Assembly: GCA_947174945.1 (NCBI GenBank)
Contig: CAMWKZ010000002.1
Coordinates: forward strand, 1 to 64,000
Origin: an uncultured Prevotellaceae bacterium
GTDB lineage: Bacteria > Bacteroidota > Bacteroidia > Bacteroidales > Bacteroidaceae
Length of the DNA stretch: 64,000 bases
Direction: 5' to 3'
The position numbers and the translations under genes are program-made. How positions within the stretch are numbered: the first letter of the stretch is position 1; every line of letters begins with the position of its first letter. Below the pieces are notes generated by a model. It was not told the DNA's origin. It saw nothing but the letters and a program-made list of their open reading frames with translations, and searched no databases. Positions 9,601 to 18,818 of the stretch are shown piece after piece.

Positions 9601-11483
9601 AGAAGGCAGAGGACGGCCGTCACAAGTTGGCTACGGAGTATTTCCGTATCAATCCACATCGGTTAAACCTCGGTGCCGTAGGCTTGCAGTTGCAAGACAA
9701 AAGCGGACACCCCATTGCGCTGAAATCCCTTACCGATATACATCAGACACTGAACCTCTGGCAGGGCGAGATTACGTCAAACTATCAGGCCGATGGTGAG
9801 AAGGTGAACGTGACGACCATTGGACTACCAGACCGCGATGCCGCAGCATGGCGTATCATGACTCCACTATTCGCTAAGAAGCAGGCCGCTGTCACGCTGC
9901 GCCTGCCCTACCCCACGGGTAAACATGCCGATGATGCCAGCGACTGGAATCAGGACGAGCGCCACACCTCACGCATTGTATCACAATACGCCAACGCTGC
10001 CGTTATTAAGCACCACCTTGACACTACCACCTATTATATATATATAAGGTGGGAAGGCCAAGCCAAGATAAGCGAGGCGAAACCTCACACATTCCTCCTC
10101 ACCACTGATGCTGATGCACTGGCTTTCGAGGTAGAGTACCGTCCTGTGCACCACGATGCCACTACTACCATCCCTCCATTCCGTTTCGATGCCGCCCAGA
10201 AGACAACTCAGAAATTCTGGCATCGTTTCTGGACAGAGACTGCCTTTGCTGACTTCGGCCAGTGTACAGACCCTCGCGCACCAGAGCTGGAACGCCGCGT
10301 AGTGCTGTCGCAATACCTGACACGCATCAACTGCGCCAACTCAATGCCCCCACAGGAAACGGGCCTGACCTATAACACATGGTTTGGCCGTCCACACTTG
10401 GAGATGACTTGGTGGCACGCTGTTGACTTCGCCTTATGGAACCAGCCCAAAGTGGTCAGGCAGATGCTTGACTGGTACAACACCACGGCTTACCCTGTAG
10501 CTAAGAAGATAGCCCAGCGCCAAGGGTTCAAAGGCATCAGATGGATGAAGATGACTGACCCTTGGGCAGGTGAAGCCCCGTCAAACACAGGCTCATTCCT
10601 CATCTGGCAACAGCCTCACTACATCTATCTGGCTGAGGAAATGTACCGCGCCGAGCCTACCGACAAGACACTAAAGCTGTATGGCAAGCAGGTGGAAGAG
10701 ACTGCCGAGTTCATGGCCGACTTCGTTAGCTATGATGCCAAGAGCAAGAAGTATTACCTAAAGGGAGCCACCGCTATGCAGGAATCCATGTCAAAGGACT
10801 TTAGCTATAACCATCCTTTTGAGCTGGCCTATTGGTACTATGGCCTCAGCGTTGCCCAGCAATGGCGCGAGCGTCAGGGGCTGGAGCGTAACCCACAATG
10901 GGATAAGATAATGCGCAACTTAACTCCTGTACCCACGACTAAGGAAGGCATTATCACCGCAGGCCTGCCCAAAGGCAAGACCACTGGGCTGAAGAGCTTC
11001 GACCCCTTCAACACTGTTGGTGGTGGAGCCGCGGCAGTCTCTACTGAGACATTTGACGAGAAGTGCCGCAACGACCACCCCGCCTGTCTTGGTTCCTTCG
11101 GTCTTCTGCCCGCCAACCCTGTATGCAACGACACCGTTGCAGCCAACAAGACACTGGACTGGGTGATGAAGCACTGGAACTTCCAGACCACGTGGGGTTG
11201 GGACTACGGCATGATAGCTATGGCGGCAGCCCGTCTGGGCGACAGCAAGACGGCACTGGATGCCCTGCTCATTGACACACAAAAGAACACTTACCTAAAG
11301 AACGGCCACAACTTCCAGACAGCTGACCGTCTGCGCCTCTACCTGCCAGGCAACGGAGCACTGCTAACAGCCGTCGCCATGATGTGCGCCGGATGGGACG
11401 GATGTCAGGATGTGCTGAACCCGGGATTCCCCAAGGACGGGCAATGGAACGTGCGCTGGGAGGGACTGCATCGTATGCAATAA
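6633..11483 (+). CDS. Triple-domain pectinase: GH28 / GH105 / third glycosidase-like domain
   Basis: A very large secreted protein of 1616 aa with a signal peptide (cleavage after about residue 20). Residues about 40-470 are a GH28 polygalacturonase-type beta-helix with NNDGPNGDGCDPESC (about 252), NTGDDCIAIKSG (about 278), GHGGVVIGSE (about 320) and RIKTN (about 353). Residues about 505-900 are a GH105-type unsaturated (rhamno)galacturonyl hydrolase, with HCWGRAQGWY near 697. Residues about 905-1616 resemble an (alpha/alpha)-barrel glycosidase of a family I cannot name. Such activities are usually separate proteins, so this fusion would couple chain cleavage, removal of unsaturated uronate and a third trimming step in one polypeptide. 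A low-complexity linker lies near residues 640-655. Confidence 0.9.
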   Translation: MKRLLQTLLLCMCVVLTAQAKGWDEQQYKQIEQSIRVPQFANREFPITKYGAKSTNTAAKNQKAIQKAIDKCSQKGGGRVIVPAGQHFLTAAIQLKSGVNFVVEEGAVLEFAFEPELYPIVPTRWEGLDCWNLSPLIYAYQAKDIAITGKGTIDGGGSNETWWPWCGNTRFGMKPGGIAQNQGARARLLKYAEDGVPMDERKFGPTDGLRPQMINLNQCEGILIEDVTLLRSPFWVIHPLLSKDITVRGVHINNDGPNGDGCDPESCDRVLIENCYFNTGDDCIAIKSGRNNDGRKDGQGKFAGTPSKNIIIRGCKMQNGHGGVVIGSEISGGCQNVYAEQCAMDSPSLDRVLRIKTNSCRGGIIENINMRNIVVGQCKEAVLKINTDYEPREVCCRGFYPIVRNVTMENVTCQKSKYGVMIVGYQDPKLAYTVNHIDVRNCQFNGVYGKPIHQVGLAQDITYENLTVNGSLVLQNPPYKHYSEWLTYSEMKRVPKSYMLDFSTKPKWSYVMGIELESMLDTYLRYGGEDIRKYCQEYTDTMINQKGEIRGYNILDYNLDNIRTGHFVTRMYQKWPEQKNLLAMQTMMKQLQEQPRTIADKVYWHKAIYAYQVWLDGIFMGLPFRTLTAPITEQANTGKQKGNRKAQSAKLKVQNIYDDAVNQLKITYNRTLDPKTGLNRHAYDETRKTFWADKETGLSQHCWGRAQGWYTMALIEVLDALPENYARRSEVIDLLVKDFDAILRWQDKESGVWYQVMDSPGKEGNYLESTCSAMFTYALLKAYRKGYVGEKYRDAGIRAYKGMINHFIRVNQDQTISLIECCSVAGLGPAATPEVQAAMKKINPKGSVKENLRRDGSYKYYLSEPVRDNDAKGVGPFIWASLEMEMLGYTTENITASIDREAVLFRNRPVITSADPLASLTVGNGHFATTVDVTGLQTYVDDYKQGVPLNAMSDWGWHAFPNKDNLTPTETEKSFDLGHGHPEIYAVEYKKAEDGRHKLATEYFRINPHRLNLGAVGLQLQDKSGHPIALKSLTDIHQTLNLWQGEITSNYQADGEKVNVTTIGLPDRDAAAWRIMTPLFAKKQAAVTLRLPYPTGKHADDASDWNQDERHTSRIVSQYANAAVIKHHLDTTTYYIYIRWEGQAKISEAKPHTFLLTTDADALAFEVEYRPVHHDATTTIPPFRFDAAQKTTQKFWHRFWTETAFADFGQCTDPRAPELERRVVLSQYLTRINCANSMPPQETGLTYNTWFGRPHLEMTWWHAVDFALWNQPKVVRQMLDWYNTTAYPVAKKIAQRQGFKGIRWMKMTDPWAGEAPSNTGSFLIWQQPHYIYLAEEMYRAEPTDKTLKLYGKQVEETAEFMADFVSYDAKSKKYYLKGATAMQESMSKDFSYNHPFELAYWYYGLSVAQQWRERQGLERNPQWDKIMRNLTPVPTTKEGIITAGLPKGKTTGLKSFDPFNTVGGGAAAVSTETFDEKCRNDHPACLGSFGLLPANPVCNDTVAANKTLDWVMKHWNFQTTWGWDYGMIAMAAARLGDSKTALDALLIDTQKNTYLKNGHNFQTADRLRLYLPGNGALLTAVAMMCAGWDGCQDVLNPGFPKDGQWNVRWEGLHRMQ

Positions 11484-11501
11484 TCAGCCCTGCGCTATCT
11501 G

Positions 11502-11565
11502 TAAACGTTTAAGTGTTAATAAATAATAAGGTACGAACGGGTTTCAAAACCTTTTCGTACCTTTG
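11502..11565 (+). promoter_or_regulatory. Promoter region of the first PL1 gene with TAAACGTTTA palindrome
   Basis: TACCTTTG at 11558-11565 fits the -7 box, but there is no clear TTTG at the right distance upstream. A perfect 10-bp palindrome TAAACGTTTA lies at 11502-11511. The same AAACGTTT core reappears upstream of the second susC gene at 27471-27478, so a shared DNA-binding regulator (LacI-type operators look like this) is possible but unproven. Confidence 0.45.
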
Positions 11566-11591
11566 TAGCCAAACTATATCAACAAAGCAAT

Positions 11592-13817
11592 ATGAAGAAA
11601 TATCTACTTACTTTAGTCGCCTTAGCCATTAACCTGATGGCAATGGCCGACGACGCACCTGCATTCCCCGGTGCTGAAGGACACGGACGCTATGTCACAG
11701 GCGGACGTGGCGGCATGGTCATCCACGTAACCAACCTTAACGACAGCGGAACGGGTTCGTTCCGCAGCGCTGTCAGCAGCAGTGCGAGGAAAATCGTAGT
11801 CTTTGACGTGGGAGGTGTCATTGCCCTAAAGAGCAATGTAAACATCGGCGCCAACACTACCATCTTAGGCCAGACGGCACCCGCCCCCGGCATTACCCTT
11901 CGCTATTACACCGTCAATCCTAACGGCAACAACATCATTATGCGCTATATCCGCGTCCGTCGTGGCCAAGAGAGAGACATTAACGACGGTGCTGACGCAT
12001 CGACTGCCCGCCACTTTACAGGCATCATACTCGACCACTGCTCGTTCTCGTGGAGCATTGACGAGGTGGCTTCATTCTATGATAACAATAACTTTACCAT
12101 GCAGTGGTGTACCGTTGGCGAGAGCCTCAACAATGCAGGACACAATAAAGGAGCACACGGATATGGTGGTATATGGGGCGGTAAGCTGGCTTCGTTCCAT
12201 CATAACCTCATCTGCCACGTCAACAACCGTTCCCCACGCTTTAACGGAGCACGCTACAACTGGTCTGGCTATACTGCCAACAAGCTCTACAACGAGTATA
12301 AATGGGCCAACACTTTGCAGGCTGAGAACGTAGACTACCGCAACTGCGTGGTCTACAACTGTGGCAACGGATGTTATGGAGGCCCTGGCGGCGGACTGGT
12401 AAACATGGTGAACAACTACTACAAGACGGGGCCTGCCGGAACGACTAATCGTGTCACGCAAGTAACACTGGCTGCCTCAGGCAATGCTGGTGACGACAAG
12501 ACATTCTGGGACATGACCAGCCGCTATTACGTGACGGGCAACCAGTTTGCCAACAAAGACGGGTCTGCCAACGCCACTCCGACTAACGACAACTGGGGAG
12601 CTATAATCTACGACGGAGGGGTGGTTTCGTATGGCGGTGCGCACTATACCAAAGACCCCAACCACTACTATGGCGACGAGCTGACCTATACGAAGATTAA
12701 CAATGTAGACTGTCTGCCTATCAAGCTGGACTCTCCAGCCCCGACGGGTGCCGTGACAACCCACACGGCTGCCATGGCGTTTGAGAAAGTAACAAGCTAT
12801 GCAGGTGCATCGCTCGTAAAGGATGATGTGGACGAGCGGTATTTCACCGAGGCCCGCAACGGCACAGCTACCTATACAGGCTCTGTCACGAAGAAGCCCG
12901 GACGCATTGACCTTGTGAGCGATGTCAAAGGCTATACAGAGGAGAACTTCGGAACGGGCAGCCGTGAGGCTGATTTCGACACCGACAAGGACGGCATTCC
13001 CGACGCATGGGAGACGGCTAACGGACTGAACCCCAACAGTGCTTCCGATGCCATAGCCTATACGCTCGACCCTGCCAAGTATTACACCAACATCGAGGTG
13101 TATGCCAACTCGCTGGTACAGGACATCATGCTTGATGAGAATGCCGATGCAGAGGACACTGCCAAAGAGTACTACCCTGCCTACAAGAAAGAGGACGGCA
13201 CACCTGTCGAGGCCATCAATACCCTCGGCGTAGACTTTAACGGCGGTGGCAGTGAAGAGACTGGAGAGCCCAAGACCTATTACGTCCAGTTCAACGCAGC
13301 CGAGTCTCAGTCTACAGAAGGCTACTTCACCTTTGGAGACGGCAAGCACAACATGAACACTAAGTTCCAAGGCAACTATAACAACACGGCATACACGCAG
13401 GGTCTGAAGATGGAAGGCACGACGCTCATCCAGTTCACGACCACGGCACCCACTTCGACCGTCATCATCGTGCAGTCTACTTGGAGCGACTATTCTATCA
13501 AGTTCGACGGTACGGAGCTGGGGGTTGCAACAGCCACCACCCCTGACGGCAGCACGGGCGTCCGCGTCTACACCATCACCGGCGTAGGGGCTGGCACTCA
13601 TAAGATAACGCGTGGCAGTGGCGAAAGCGGCATATTCTACGTGGAGGTGCGCGAAGAGGGCACCACTGGCATCAGCCCTCTGCCCACGTCGACCATTGAG
13701 GCTACAGAGTATTACGACCTGAACGGACGGAGGCTGGCAGAGCCACAGCGGGGGGTAAATATCCGCGTGGAGCGCAGGGCCAACGGACAGCGCACAACGA
13801 CGAAGGTTATCAAGTAG
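11592..13817 (+). CDS. Secreted pectate lyase, PL1 family, with C-terminal beta-domain and sorting-like tail
   Basis: This 741-aa protein has a signal peptide (cleavage after MAMA) and then a PL1-type beta-helix. It begins with FPGAEGHGRYVTGGRGG and includes VVFDVGGVI, ILGQTAPAPGI and DHCSFSWSIDEVAS. PL1 enzymes cleave de-esterified homogalacturonan by beta-elimination, needing calcium. A calcium-binding type stretch DTDKDGIPDAWETANGLNPN follows near residue 465. A beta-sandwich-like module lies at about 560-690. The protein ends in a tail (YYDLNGRRLAEPQRGVNI) shared with three other secreted proteins of this window. A second PL1 enzyme at 38758-40395 has the same N-terminal motif. Confidence 0.88.
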   Translation: MKKYLLTLVALAINLMAMADDAPAFPGAEGHGRYVTGGRGGMVIHVTNLNDSGTGSFRSAVSSSARKIVVFDVGGVIALKSNVNIGANTTILGQTAPAPGITLRYYTVNPNGNNIIMRYIRVRRGQERDINDGADASTARHFTGIILDHCSFSWSIDEVASFYDNNNFTMQWCTVGESLNNAGHNKGAHGYGGIWGGKLASFHHNLICHVNNRSPRFNGARYNWSGYTANKLYNEYKWANTLQAENVDYRNCVVYNCGNGCYGGPGGGLVNMVNNYYKTGPAGTTNRVTQVTLAASGNAGDDKTFWDMTSRYYVTGNQFANKDGSANATPTNDNWGAIIYDGGVVSYGGAHYTKDPNHYYGDELTYTKINNVDCLPIKLDSPAPTGAVTTHTAAMAFEKVTSYAGASLVKDDVDERYFTEARNGTATYTGSVTKKPGRIDLVSDVKGYTEENFGTGSREADFDTDKDGIPDAWETANGLNPNSASDAIAYTLDPAKYYTNIEVYANSLVQDIMLDENADAEDTAKEYYPAYKKEDGTPVEAINTLGVDFNGGGSEETGEPKTYYVQFNAAESQSTEGYFTFGDGKHNMNTKFQGNYNNTAYTQGLKMEGTTLIQFTTTAPTSTVIIVQSTWSDYSIKFDGTELGVATATTPDGSTGVRVYTITGVGAGTHKITRGSGESGIFYVEVREEGTTGISPLPTSTIEATEYYDLNGRRLAEPQRGVNIRVERRANGQRTTTKVIK

Positions 13818-13834
13818 AATCGGTAACCCCTCGG

Positions 13835-13922
13835 AAACCATTGGGTTCCCCTGAGGAACCCAATGGTTTCTCCATAAGAACCCGATGGGTGCCGCGGGGG
13901 AACCCATTGGTTTCTCAGTAGG
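13835..13922. repeat. 22-bp-period intergenic array, locus c (4 units)
   Basis: Four consecutive units of exactly 22 bp start at 13835, 13857, 13879 and 13901. Each begins with an AACCC- or AAACC-type core and ends with a purine-rich linker. The first two units are opposite in orientation and give a perfect 16-bp stem (13834-13849 with 13855-13870, five-base loop). The fourth unit repeats the second with few changes. The array fills the gap between the pectate lyase and the methylesterase. Confidence 0.85.
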
Positions 13923-13962
13923 AAACTCTTTTATAACATTTACTAACATAAAACAAGCATTT

Positions 13963-16900
13963 ATGACAAACAAGTACTTTAGACATTTTGTCGGGTTCTT
14001 CCTGGCCATGCTGGGAATGAGCCAGAGTGCTGCAGCAGCTGACTTCAAGGACTTCAGCGTCATCGTCAACAACCAGACGGGGACGCTGCTGACCAGTGAA
14101 GAACTGGTGCAAGGCACTGCTGTTGAATTTGGCGTGGCCGTGGCTGCCGATGGCACCGTTAGCCGCGTGGCTGCGGGCGATGCCTCTTCAGTGGCTACCG
14201 TCAGCGGTCAGTATCACAGCGACCACGGTTGCACGGGCCTGAAAGTTACGGTTCCCGTACCGGGCGACGTAACCATTCTCGTAGGCCAGTGTACCTACAG
14301 CGGCAAGGACATCGTGGTGAAGAACAGCGATGGCGAGACCGTTGTCACGGCAACACCCGGTCAGGCCTGCTGGAAGAACGACCGTTCCAACGTGACGGAG
14401 CTGACCTACAAGGGCGGCGCCACCACACTGACCATCTCGGGCATGGACTACTGCCCCTACGTAGCCGTGAAGAAATACGTGGCTCCTGCCGAGTTCCGCA
14501 ACTTCAGTGCCATCGTCAACAATCAGGGCGGCACGCTGCTGACTGCCGACGAGCAGGCGCAGGGCACCGCCGTCAACTTTGGCATTGCCGTAGCCGAGGA
14601 CGGTACCGTCAGCCGCGTGGCTGCCGACGACATGGCCAATGCCGTTGCCGTCATCAGTGGTAAGTTCCACAGCGAGCATGGCTGCACGGGCTTGAAAGCC
14701 GTCGTGCGAGTACCCGGTGCCGTGAAGATTACCGTAGGACAGTGTACCTACAGCGGCAGCGCCATCACCGTAACCGATGCCGACGGCAAGACTGTAGCCA
14801 CACTGACACCCTCATCCCCCGGATGCTGGAAGAACTCGCAGGCCAATGCCGACGAGCTGTATTACAATGGCGAGGCTACCACACTGACCATTACAGGTAT
14901 GCAGTACTGCCCCTACATTGCCGTAGAGGCTGTTGAAAACAAGCTCAGTGATGCCACTATCAGCGCTACCTTCCCCTTCGACTTGGGTACCGAAGGCCAG
15001 ACGGCCACCTTCGGCGACATGGACTTCTACTTCCTGTCAAGCAAGGTAACCCACGGCGAGAACCTGATACTGAAGGACAAGAACGCACACGCCGGTGTCA
15101 ACCAGACGCGTTTCCAGCCCGCAGTGAGCAACGATAAGAAAGGCGATGGCAATGCCATTCGCTTCATGTTCCGCCCCTACCCCGGTCTGACATTCACACC
15201 GACCAAGGTGTCGCTCAAGGCTACCCGCTACGGAACCGACGGTGGCAACCTCGACTTCGCTTGGGTTAACCCCGACGGCACGACCGTCAGCCTGGCCAGC
15301 GGCCTGAAGGCTAACCGCAACAACACTGAGGCTCCCTCTAACTTCTCATGGGACGTTACAGATGCTACACCCGCTGAAGGCGAGTGCGGCCTACAGATAA
15401 ACCTCTATGAACTGCTTGACACCAAGCAGGTGGGCTTTGCTGACATCACCATCGAGGGTACACTCTCAGGTGAGAAGCAGGAGATTCCCATCTTGACTTC
15501 GTTCAAGGCCAACGGCATCGACTATAACGTTGACGACATCTTCGAAATCGTCGGCGACGATTATGTGGCTAACATCGAGCTGTACAAGGCCGACAAGATG
15601 ATTAGCAAGGACAATCCTCTCACCGACATCGTGGCCAAGGCCGGAACGGTGGGCGACATCACCTATGAGGGTGACGACCAAAAGACCACCGTCACCATCC
15701 CCGTTACTCACAACGACATGACCATGAAGTGGGTGGCCAACTTTGTGCGCAAGCCCTTCTACACCCTGACCTACATTGATACCGACGGCAAGACCGTTAT
15801 CGGTACACAGCAGGTAGAGAAGGACGCTGAAGTTGGTGCGTTCGACTTCGATGGCAGCAAGGCTACCGTAGCCGAGGGCTATGCCTTCCGCGGATGGGCC
15901 ACTGCCAACAGCGGAAGCACTGCCGTGAAGTACACGGTCAAGAGTACCTTCGCCGAGAACACCAACCTTTACGCCTACACCACTCTCATTGAGACAGCCA
16001 GTCCGACGGCTCGTTTCGACTACGACCTGACGCAACAGAACTTCGACCCCGCCGACCACGAGATGCTGACCTTCGAGGGTAGCGGCTACTGGCATGACAA
16101 GCAGCACGGCTGGGCCTTCCAGAAGGGAGACAAGATTAAGCTGGAGCTGGGTGGCAAGGGCTACATCAAGCTGAGCCTCTGCCAGTATTCATCGGCTGGT
16201 GACTTGAAGCTCTATGCCCCCGACGGCACGACCTTGCTCGGTACGACTGCCAACAAGGTAGACTCTGACGGTGCCAGCGCTACTATCCAGTACGACGGTG
16301 CCCAGGGTGCTGGTGTGCTGACGCTGGAGATTCCTGCCGTAAGCTATATCCACAGCATCAGCATCCACAATCAGGCCGAAGACCCCTATACCGTGGTCGA
16401 GGGTAGCGACATCTACGTTGTAAAGCGTGGCGCTACTGACGTTGAGAGTGGTAAGAACCTGCTGTCTATGCTTGAGCTGGCCAATGGTTTCAGTGGCTCG
16501 GACCGCAAGATAATCTTCCTGCCCAACGGCACTTATGACTTGGAAGAGACCGTGCTGACCACCATTAGCCGCAACAACCTGTCGTTGATTGGTGAGTCGA
16601 TGGACGGTGTTATCATCAAGAACGCCCCCGACATCAGCATTGAGGGTATTGGCACCACAGCCACCCTGCTCAATACCAGTACGGGCCTCTATATGCAAGA
16701 CCTGACTCTGCAGAACGCACTCGACTACTACGGAGCCGTCCGCAACGGACAGGCTGGCGGTCGCGCTGTCTGCCTGCAGGATAAGGGTAAGCAGACTATC
16801 TGCAAGAACGTGAAGATGCTCTCTTATCAGGACACCTATTATAGCAACTCTAACAGCCAGTTCTACTGGGAGGATTCTGAGATTCACGGTACCGTTGACT

Positions 16901-18198
16901 ACCTCTGCGGTGGTGGCGATGTCTACTACAACGGATGTACCTTCGTCAACGAGAGCCGCTCGGCTGATGGCAAGACTGGTTCTGACGTCATCACGGCTCC
17001 CTACACCGATGCCAGCAACAAGTTCGGCTACGTGTTCAACAACTGTACTATCGAGAACCGCGCTGCATCGTTCAGCTTTGGTCGTTCTTGGGGTGGCAAC
17101 TCTACCTCTGTATGGCTCAATACCACTATCAACCAGCCGAAGGAGATTATCAATACTCGCTTCACACTGGCTGGTATGAATGTAGCTGCTTATATGTTCA
17201 AGGAGTACAACTCTATGGATAAGGACGGCAACGTCGTTTCACCTGCAAGTCTGGTCGAGACCTTCGAGAAGGGCAGCCAGAAGTTCACCTACGACATCAT
17301 CCTCAGTGACGAGGAGGCAGCAGCCTTCGCCCTCGACAAAGTGTTCACCAACTGGGCACCTGCCGAGAAGACCAAGCAGGCCAACACGCCAAACTACGTT
17401 AATCTGGATGGTACCGAGCTGACTTGGGAAGCCAACAGCGACGTGAAGCTCTGGGCCGTTGTAAAGGACGGTAGCGTACTTGCCTTCACGACCACACCTG
17501 CTTACACCGTCGACGATGCCACAGCTACCTACGCCGTGCGTGCCCTCAACGCAATGGGTGGACTGAGCGAGGCCATCAAGGCTAACGACTACATCACGGT
17601 AACACTGGCAGAGGTAGGCTATGCTACGTTCTACGATTCAGAGAAGACCTACAAGCTGCCTGAGACACTGAAGGCTCACGCCGTTAGCAAGGCTACTACC
17701 AGCGAGCTGACTTACACCGACATTGAGGGTTACATCCCTGCCGGTACGGCTGTTATGCTTGAGTCTGTCGATAAGACGGGTGGTGAGTTCACCCTGTCAG
17801 TTTCCGATGCAAAGGCTGCTTACAAGGGCATCAACCTACTGAAGGGTAGCGACGTAGCTACTACGACCACAGCCGACGAGCCCAGCTTGTTCTACAAACT
17901 CACCTATGGACATTCAGAGTCAGCACAGGCTGGCCGCTTTGGTTGGTTCTGGGGTGCTGCTGACGGTGCTGCCTTCCAGATTGAGGGTCACCACGCATGG
18001 CTGGCTATCCCGCAGGAGCAGGCCGCTTCAGTTTGCGCTTACATCATCGGTGGAGGCGGCAATGGCACTACTGCCATCCGTAACATCGATGCCGTGCAGA
18101 ATGCCAATGGAGTTTACTACAACCTGCAAGGTCAGCGTGTCAACGCTCCTGGCAAGGGCTTGTACATCCATAACAACAAGAAAGTCATTATTAAATAA
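13963..18198 (+). CDS. Secreted pectin methylesterase (CE8) with duplicated N-terminal modules
   Basis: The best start is ATG 13963, because it opens a signal peptide ending SAAAA. The upstream in-frame start at 13885 would run through the repeat array. The resulting 1411-aa protein has two about 140-residue modules (27-165 and 177-323) that are clear copies of each other, then a beta-rich stretch with a GWAT Listeria-Bacteroides-like repeat near 640. The CE8 domain lies at about 815-1130, with catalytic aspartates D957 (SYQDTYY) and D979 (GTVDYLCGG) and the arginine in FGRSW (R1041). CE8 removes methyl esters from pectin so that PL1 and GH28 can act. It ends in the shared tail (YYNLQGQRV...KGLYIHNNKK). 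Confidence 0.9.
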   Translation: MTNKYFRHFVGFFLAMLGMSQSAAAADFKDFSVIVNNQTGTLLTSEELVQGTAVEFGVAVAADGTVSRVAAGDASSVATVSGQYHSDHGCTGLKVTVPVPGDVTILVGQCTYSGKDIVVKNSDGETVVTATPGQACWKNDRSNVTELTYKGGATTLTISGMDYCPYVAVKKYVAPAEFRNFSAIVNNQGGTLLTADEQAQGTAVNFGIAVAEDGTVSRVAADDMANAVAVISGKFHSEHGCTGLKAVVRVPGAVKITVGQCTYSGSAITVTDADGKTVATLTPSSPGCWKNSQANADELYYNGEATTLTITGMQYCPYIAVEAVENKLSDATISATFPFDLGTEGQTATFGDMDFYFLSSKVTHGENLILKDKNAHAGVNQTRFQPAVSNDKKGDGNAIRFMFRPYPGLTFTPTKVSLKATRYGTDGGNLDFAWVNPDGTTVSLASGLKANRNNTEAPSNFSWDVTDATPAEGECGLQINLYELLDTKQVGFADITIEGTLSGEKQEIPILTSFKANGIDYNVDDIFEIVGDDYVANIELYKADKMISKDNPLTDIVAKAGTVGDITYEGDDQKTTVTIPVTHNDMTMKWVANFVRKPFYTLTYIDTDGKTVIGTQQVEKDAEVGAFDFDGSKATVAEGYAFRGWATANSGSTAVKYTVKSTFAENTNLYAYTTLIETASPTARFDYDLTQQNFDPADHEMLTFEGSGYWHDKQHGWAFQKGDKIKLELGGKGYIKLSLCQYSSAGDLKLYAPDGTTLLGTTANKVDSDGASATIQYDGAQGAGVLTLEIPAVSYIHSISIHNQAEDPYTVVEGSDIYVVKRGATDVESGKNLLSMLELANGFSGSDRKIIFLPNGTYDLEETVLTTISRNNLSLIGESMDGVIIKNAPDISIEGIGTTATLLNTSTGLYMQDLTLQNALDYYGAVRNGQAGGRAVCLQDKGKQTICKNVKMLSYQDTYYSNSNSQFYWEDSEIHGTVDYLCGGGDVYYNGCTFVNESRSADGKTGSDVITAPYTDASNKFGYVFNNCTIENRAASFSFGRSWGGNSTSVWLNTTINQPKEIINTRFTLAGMNVAAYMFKEYNSMDKDGNVVSPASLVETFEKGSQKFTYDIILSDEEAAAFALDKVFTNWAPAEKTKQANTPNYVNLDGTELTWEANSDVKLWAVVKDGSVLAFTTTPAYTVDDATATYAVRALNAMGGLSEAIKANDYITVTLAEVGYATFYDSEKTYKLPETLKAHAVSKATTSELTYTDIEGYIPAGTAVMLESVDKTGGEFTLSVSDAKAAYKGINLLKGSDVATTTTADEPSLFYKLTYGHSESAQAGRFGWFWGAADGAAFQIEGHHAWLAIPQEQAASVCAYIIGGGGNGTTAIRNIDAVQNANGVYYNLQGQRVNAPGKGLYIHNNKKVIIK

Positions 18199-18207
18199 AA
18201 GAACGTT

Positions 18208-18621
18208 ATGAACAAAGTTAAAATATGGACATTAGCCGTTCTGGCTGTACTGAGTCTCGCCGGATGTGTCAAGGAAGACAATAGTATATACGACCGTCTG
18301 CACACCTACAATCAGACGGAAGCGTTCTCCGCTGCTGAAGGCACGCATACCGTAACGCTGGAGCACGTGACAGGACTGGCCGTAGTCGGTTCGGTTGATG
18401 CCGACTGGGTGACTATCACCCCACTGGCTAACAACGGTACTGAGCCCACACAGGTAGAAGTCACTGCCAAAGCCAACGACAGCGATGCCGAGCGCACCAC
18501 GACAGTAGACATTACCGTTGGCGACTACATTGTTAAGCTGACCGTCAGTCAGGGAGTCACCAATGTTGATGACCCCAACGAGGAGGTAACCGACCAACCA
18601 GCCTATACCCCTGGCAAGTAA
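18208..18621 (+). CDS. Small lipoprotein with BACON-like domain
   Basis: This 137-aa protein has a type II signal peptide with lipobox LAGC (Cys20). The rest is one beta-sandwich-like domain (ADWVTITP, then TVDITVGDYIVKLTVSQG) of the kind seen in BACON domains, which are common in Bacteroidota PULs and often thought to bind glycans or mucin. It starts 9 bases after the methylesterase and precedes a terminator, so it closes that transcript. It is probably surface-anchored; its ligand is unknown. Confidence 0.7.
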   Translation: MNKVKIWTLAVLAVLSLAGCVKEDNSIYDRLHTYNQTEAFSAAEGTHTVTLEHVTGLAVVGSVDADWVTITPLANNGTEPTQVEVTAKANDSDAERTTTVDITVGDYIVKLTVSQGVTNVDDPNEEVTDQPAYTPGK

Positions 18622-18655
18622 GCTCCCCCTGATTGTATATTAATTGTATATTAAA

Positions 18656-18691
18656 AGAGAACGGATTTCCTACAAGAAGTCCGTTCTTTTT
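18656..18691 (+). terminator. Intrinsic terminator after the methylesterase/lipoprotein genes
   Basis: A 12-bp stem (18658-18669 with 18676-18687, one G-T pair) is followed by a run of five T. It separates the enzyme genes from the susC promoter that follows. Confidence 0.85.
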
Positions 18692-18720
18692 GTACTAAGT
18701 CAAAAAAACAAGCCTAAAAA

Positions 18721-18752
18721 TTTGTTTAATTAGTCTAAAAGCACTACTTTTG
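18721..18752 (+). promoter_or_regulatory. Promoter of the first susC/susD pair
   Basis: TTTG at 18721-18724, a 20-bp spacer and TACTTTTG at 18745-18752 match the Bacteroidota consensus. The leader to the susC start at 18819 is about 60 bases. Confidence 0.75.
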
Positions 18753-18818
18753 TAGGCAGATAACAAACTAAAATGAGTATTACACTTTTACTATAACAAA
18801 TTTAAAACAAACATTAAC

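Noticed and set aside
13885..13962. Upstream start (13885) of the methylesterase
   Set aside because: The extension would be translated from the repeat array and would hide the signal peptide that begins at 13963.
12477..14156. Long antisense reading frame (559 aa, minus strand) across the pectate lyase and methylesterase
   Set aside because: It lies opposite two clear genes and crosses the 22-bp array. Its length comes from the GC-rich third codon positions of the sense genes, and it shows no signal peptide or recognisable motif.
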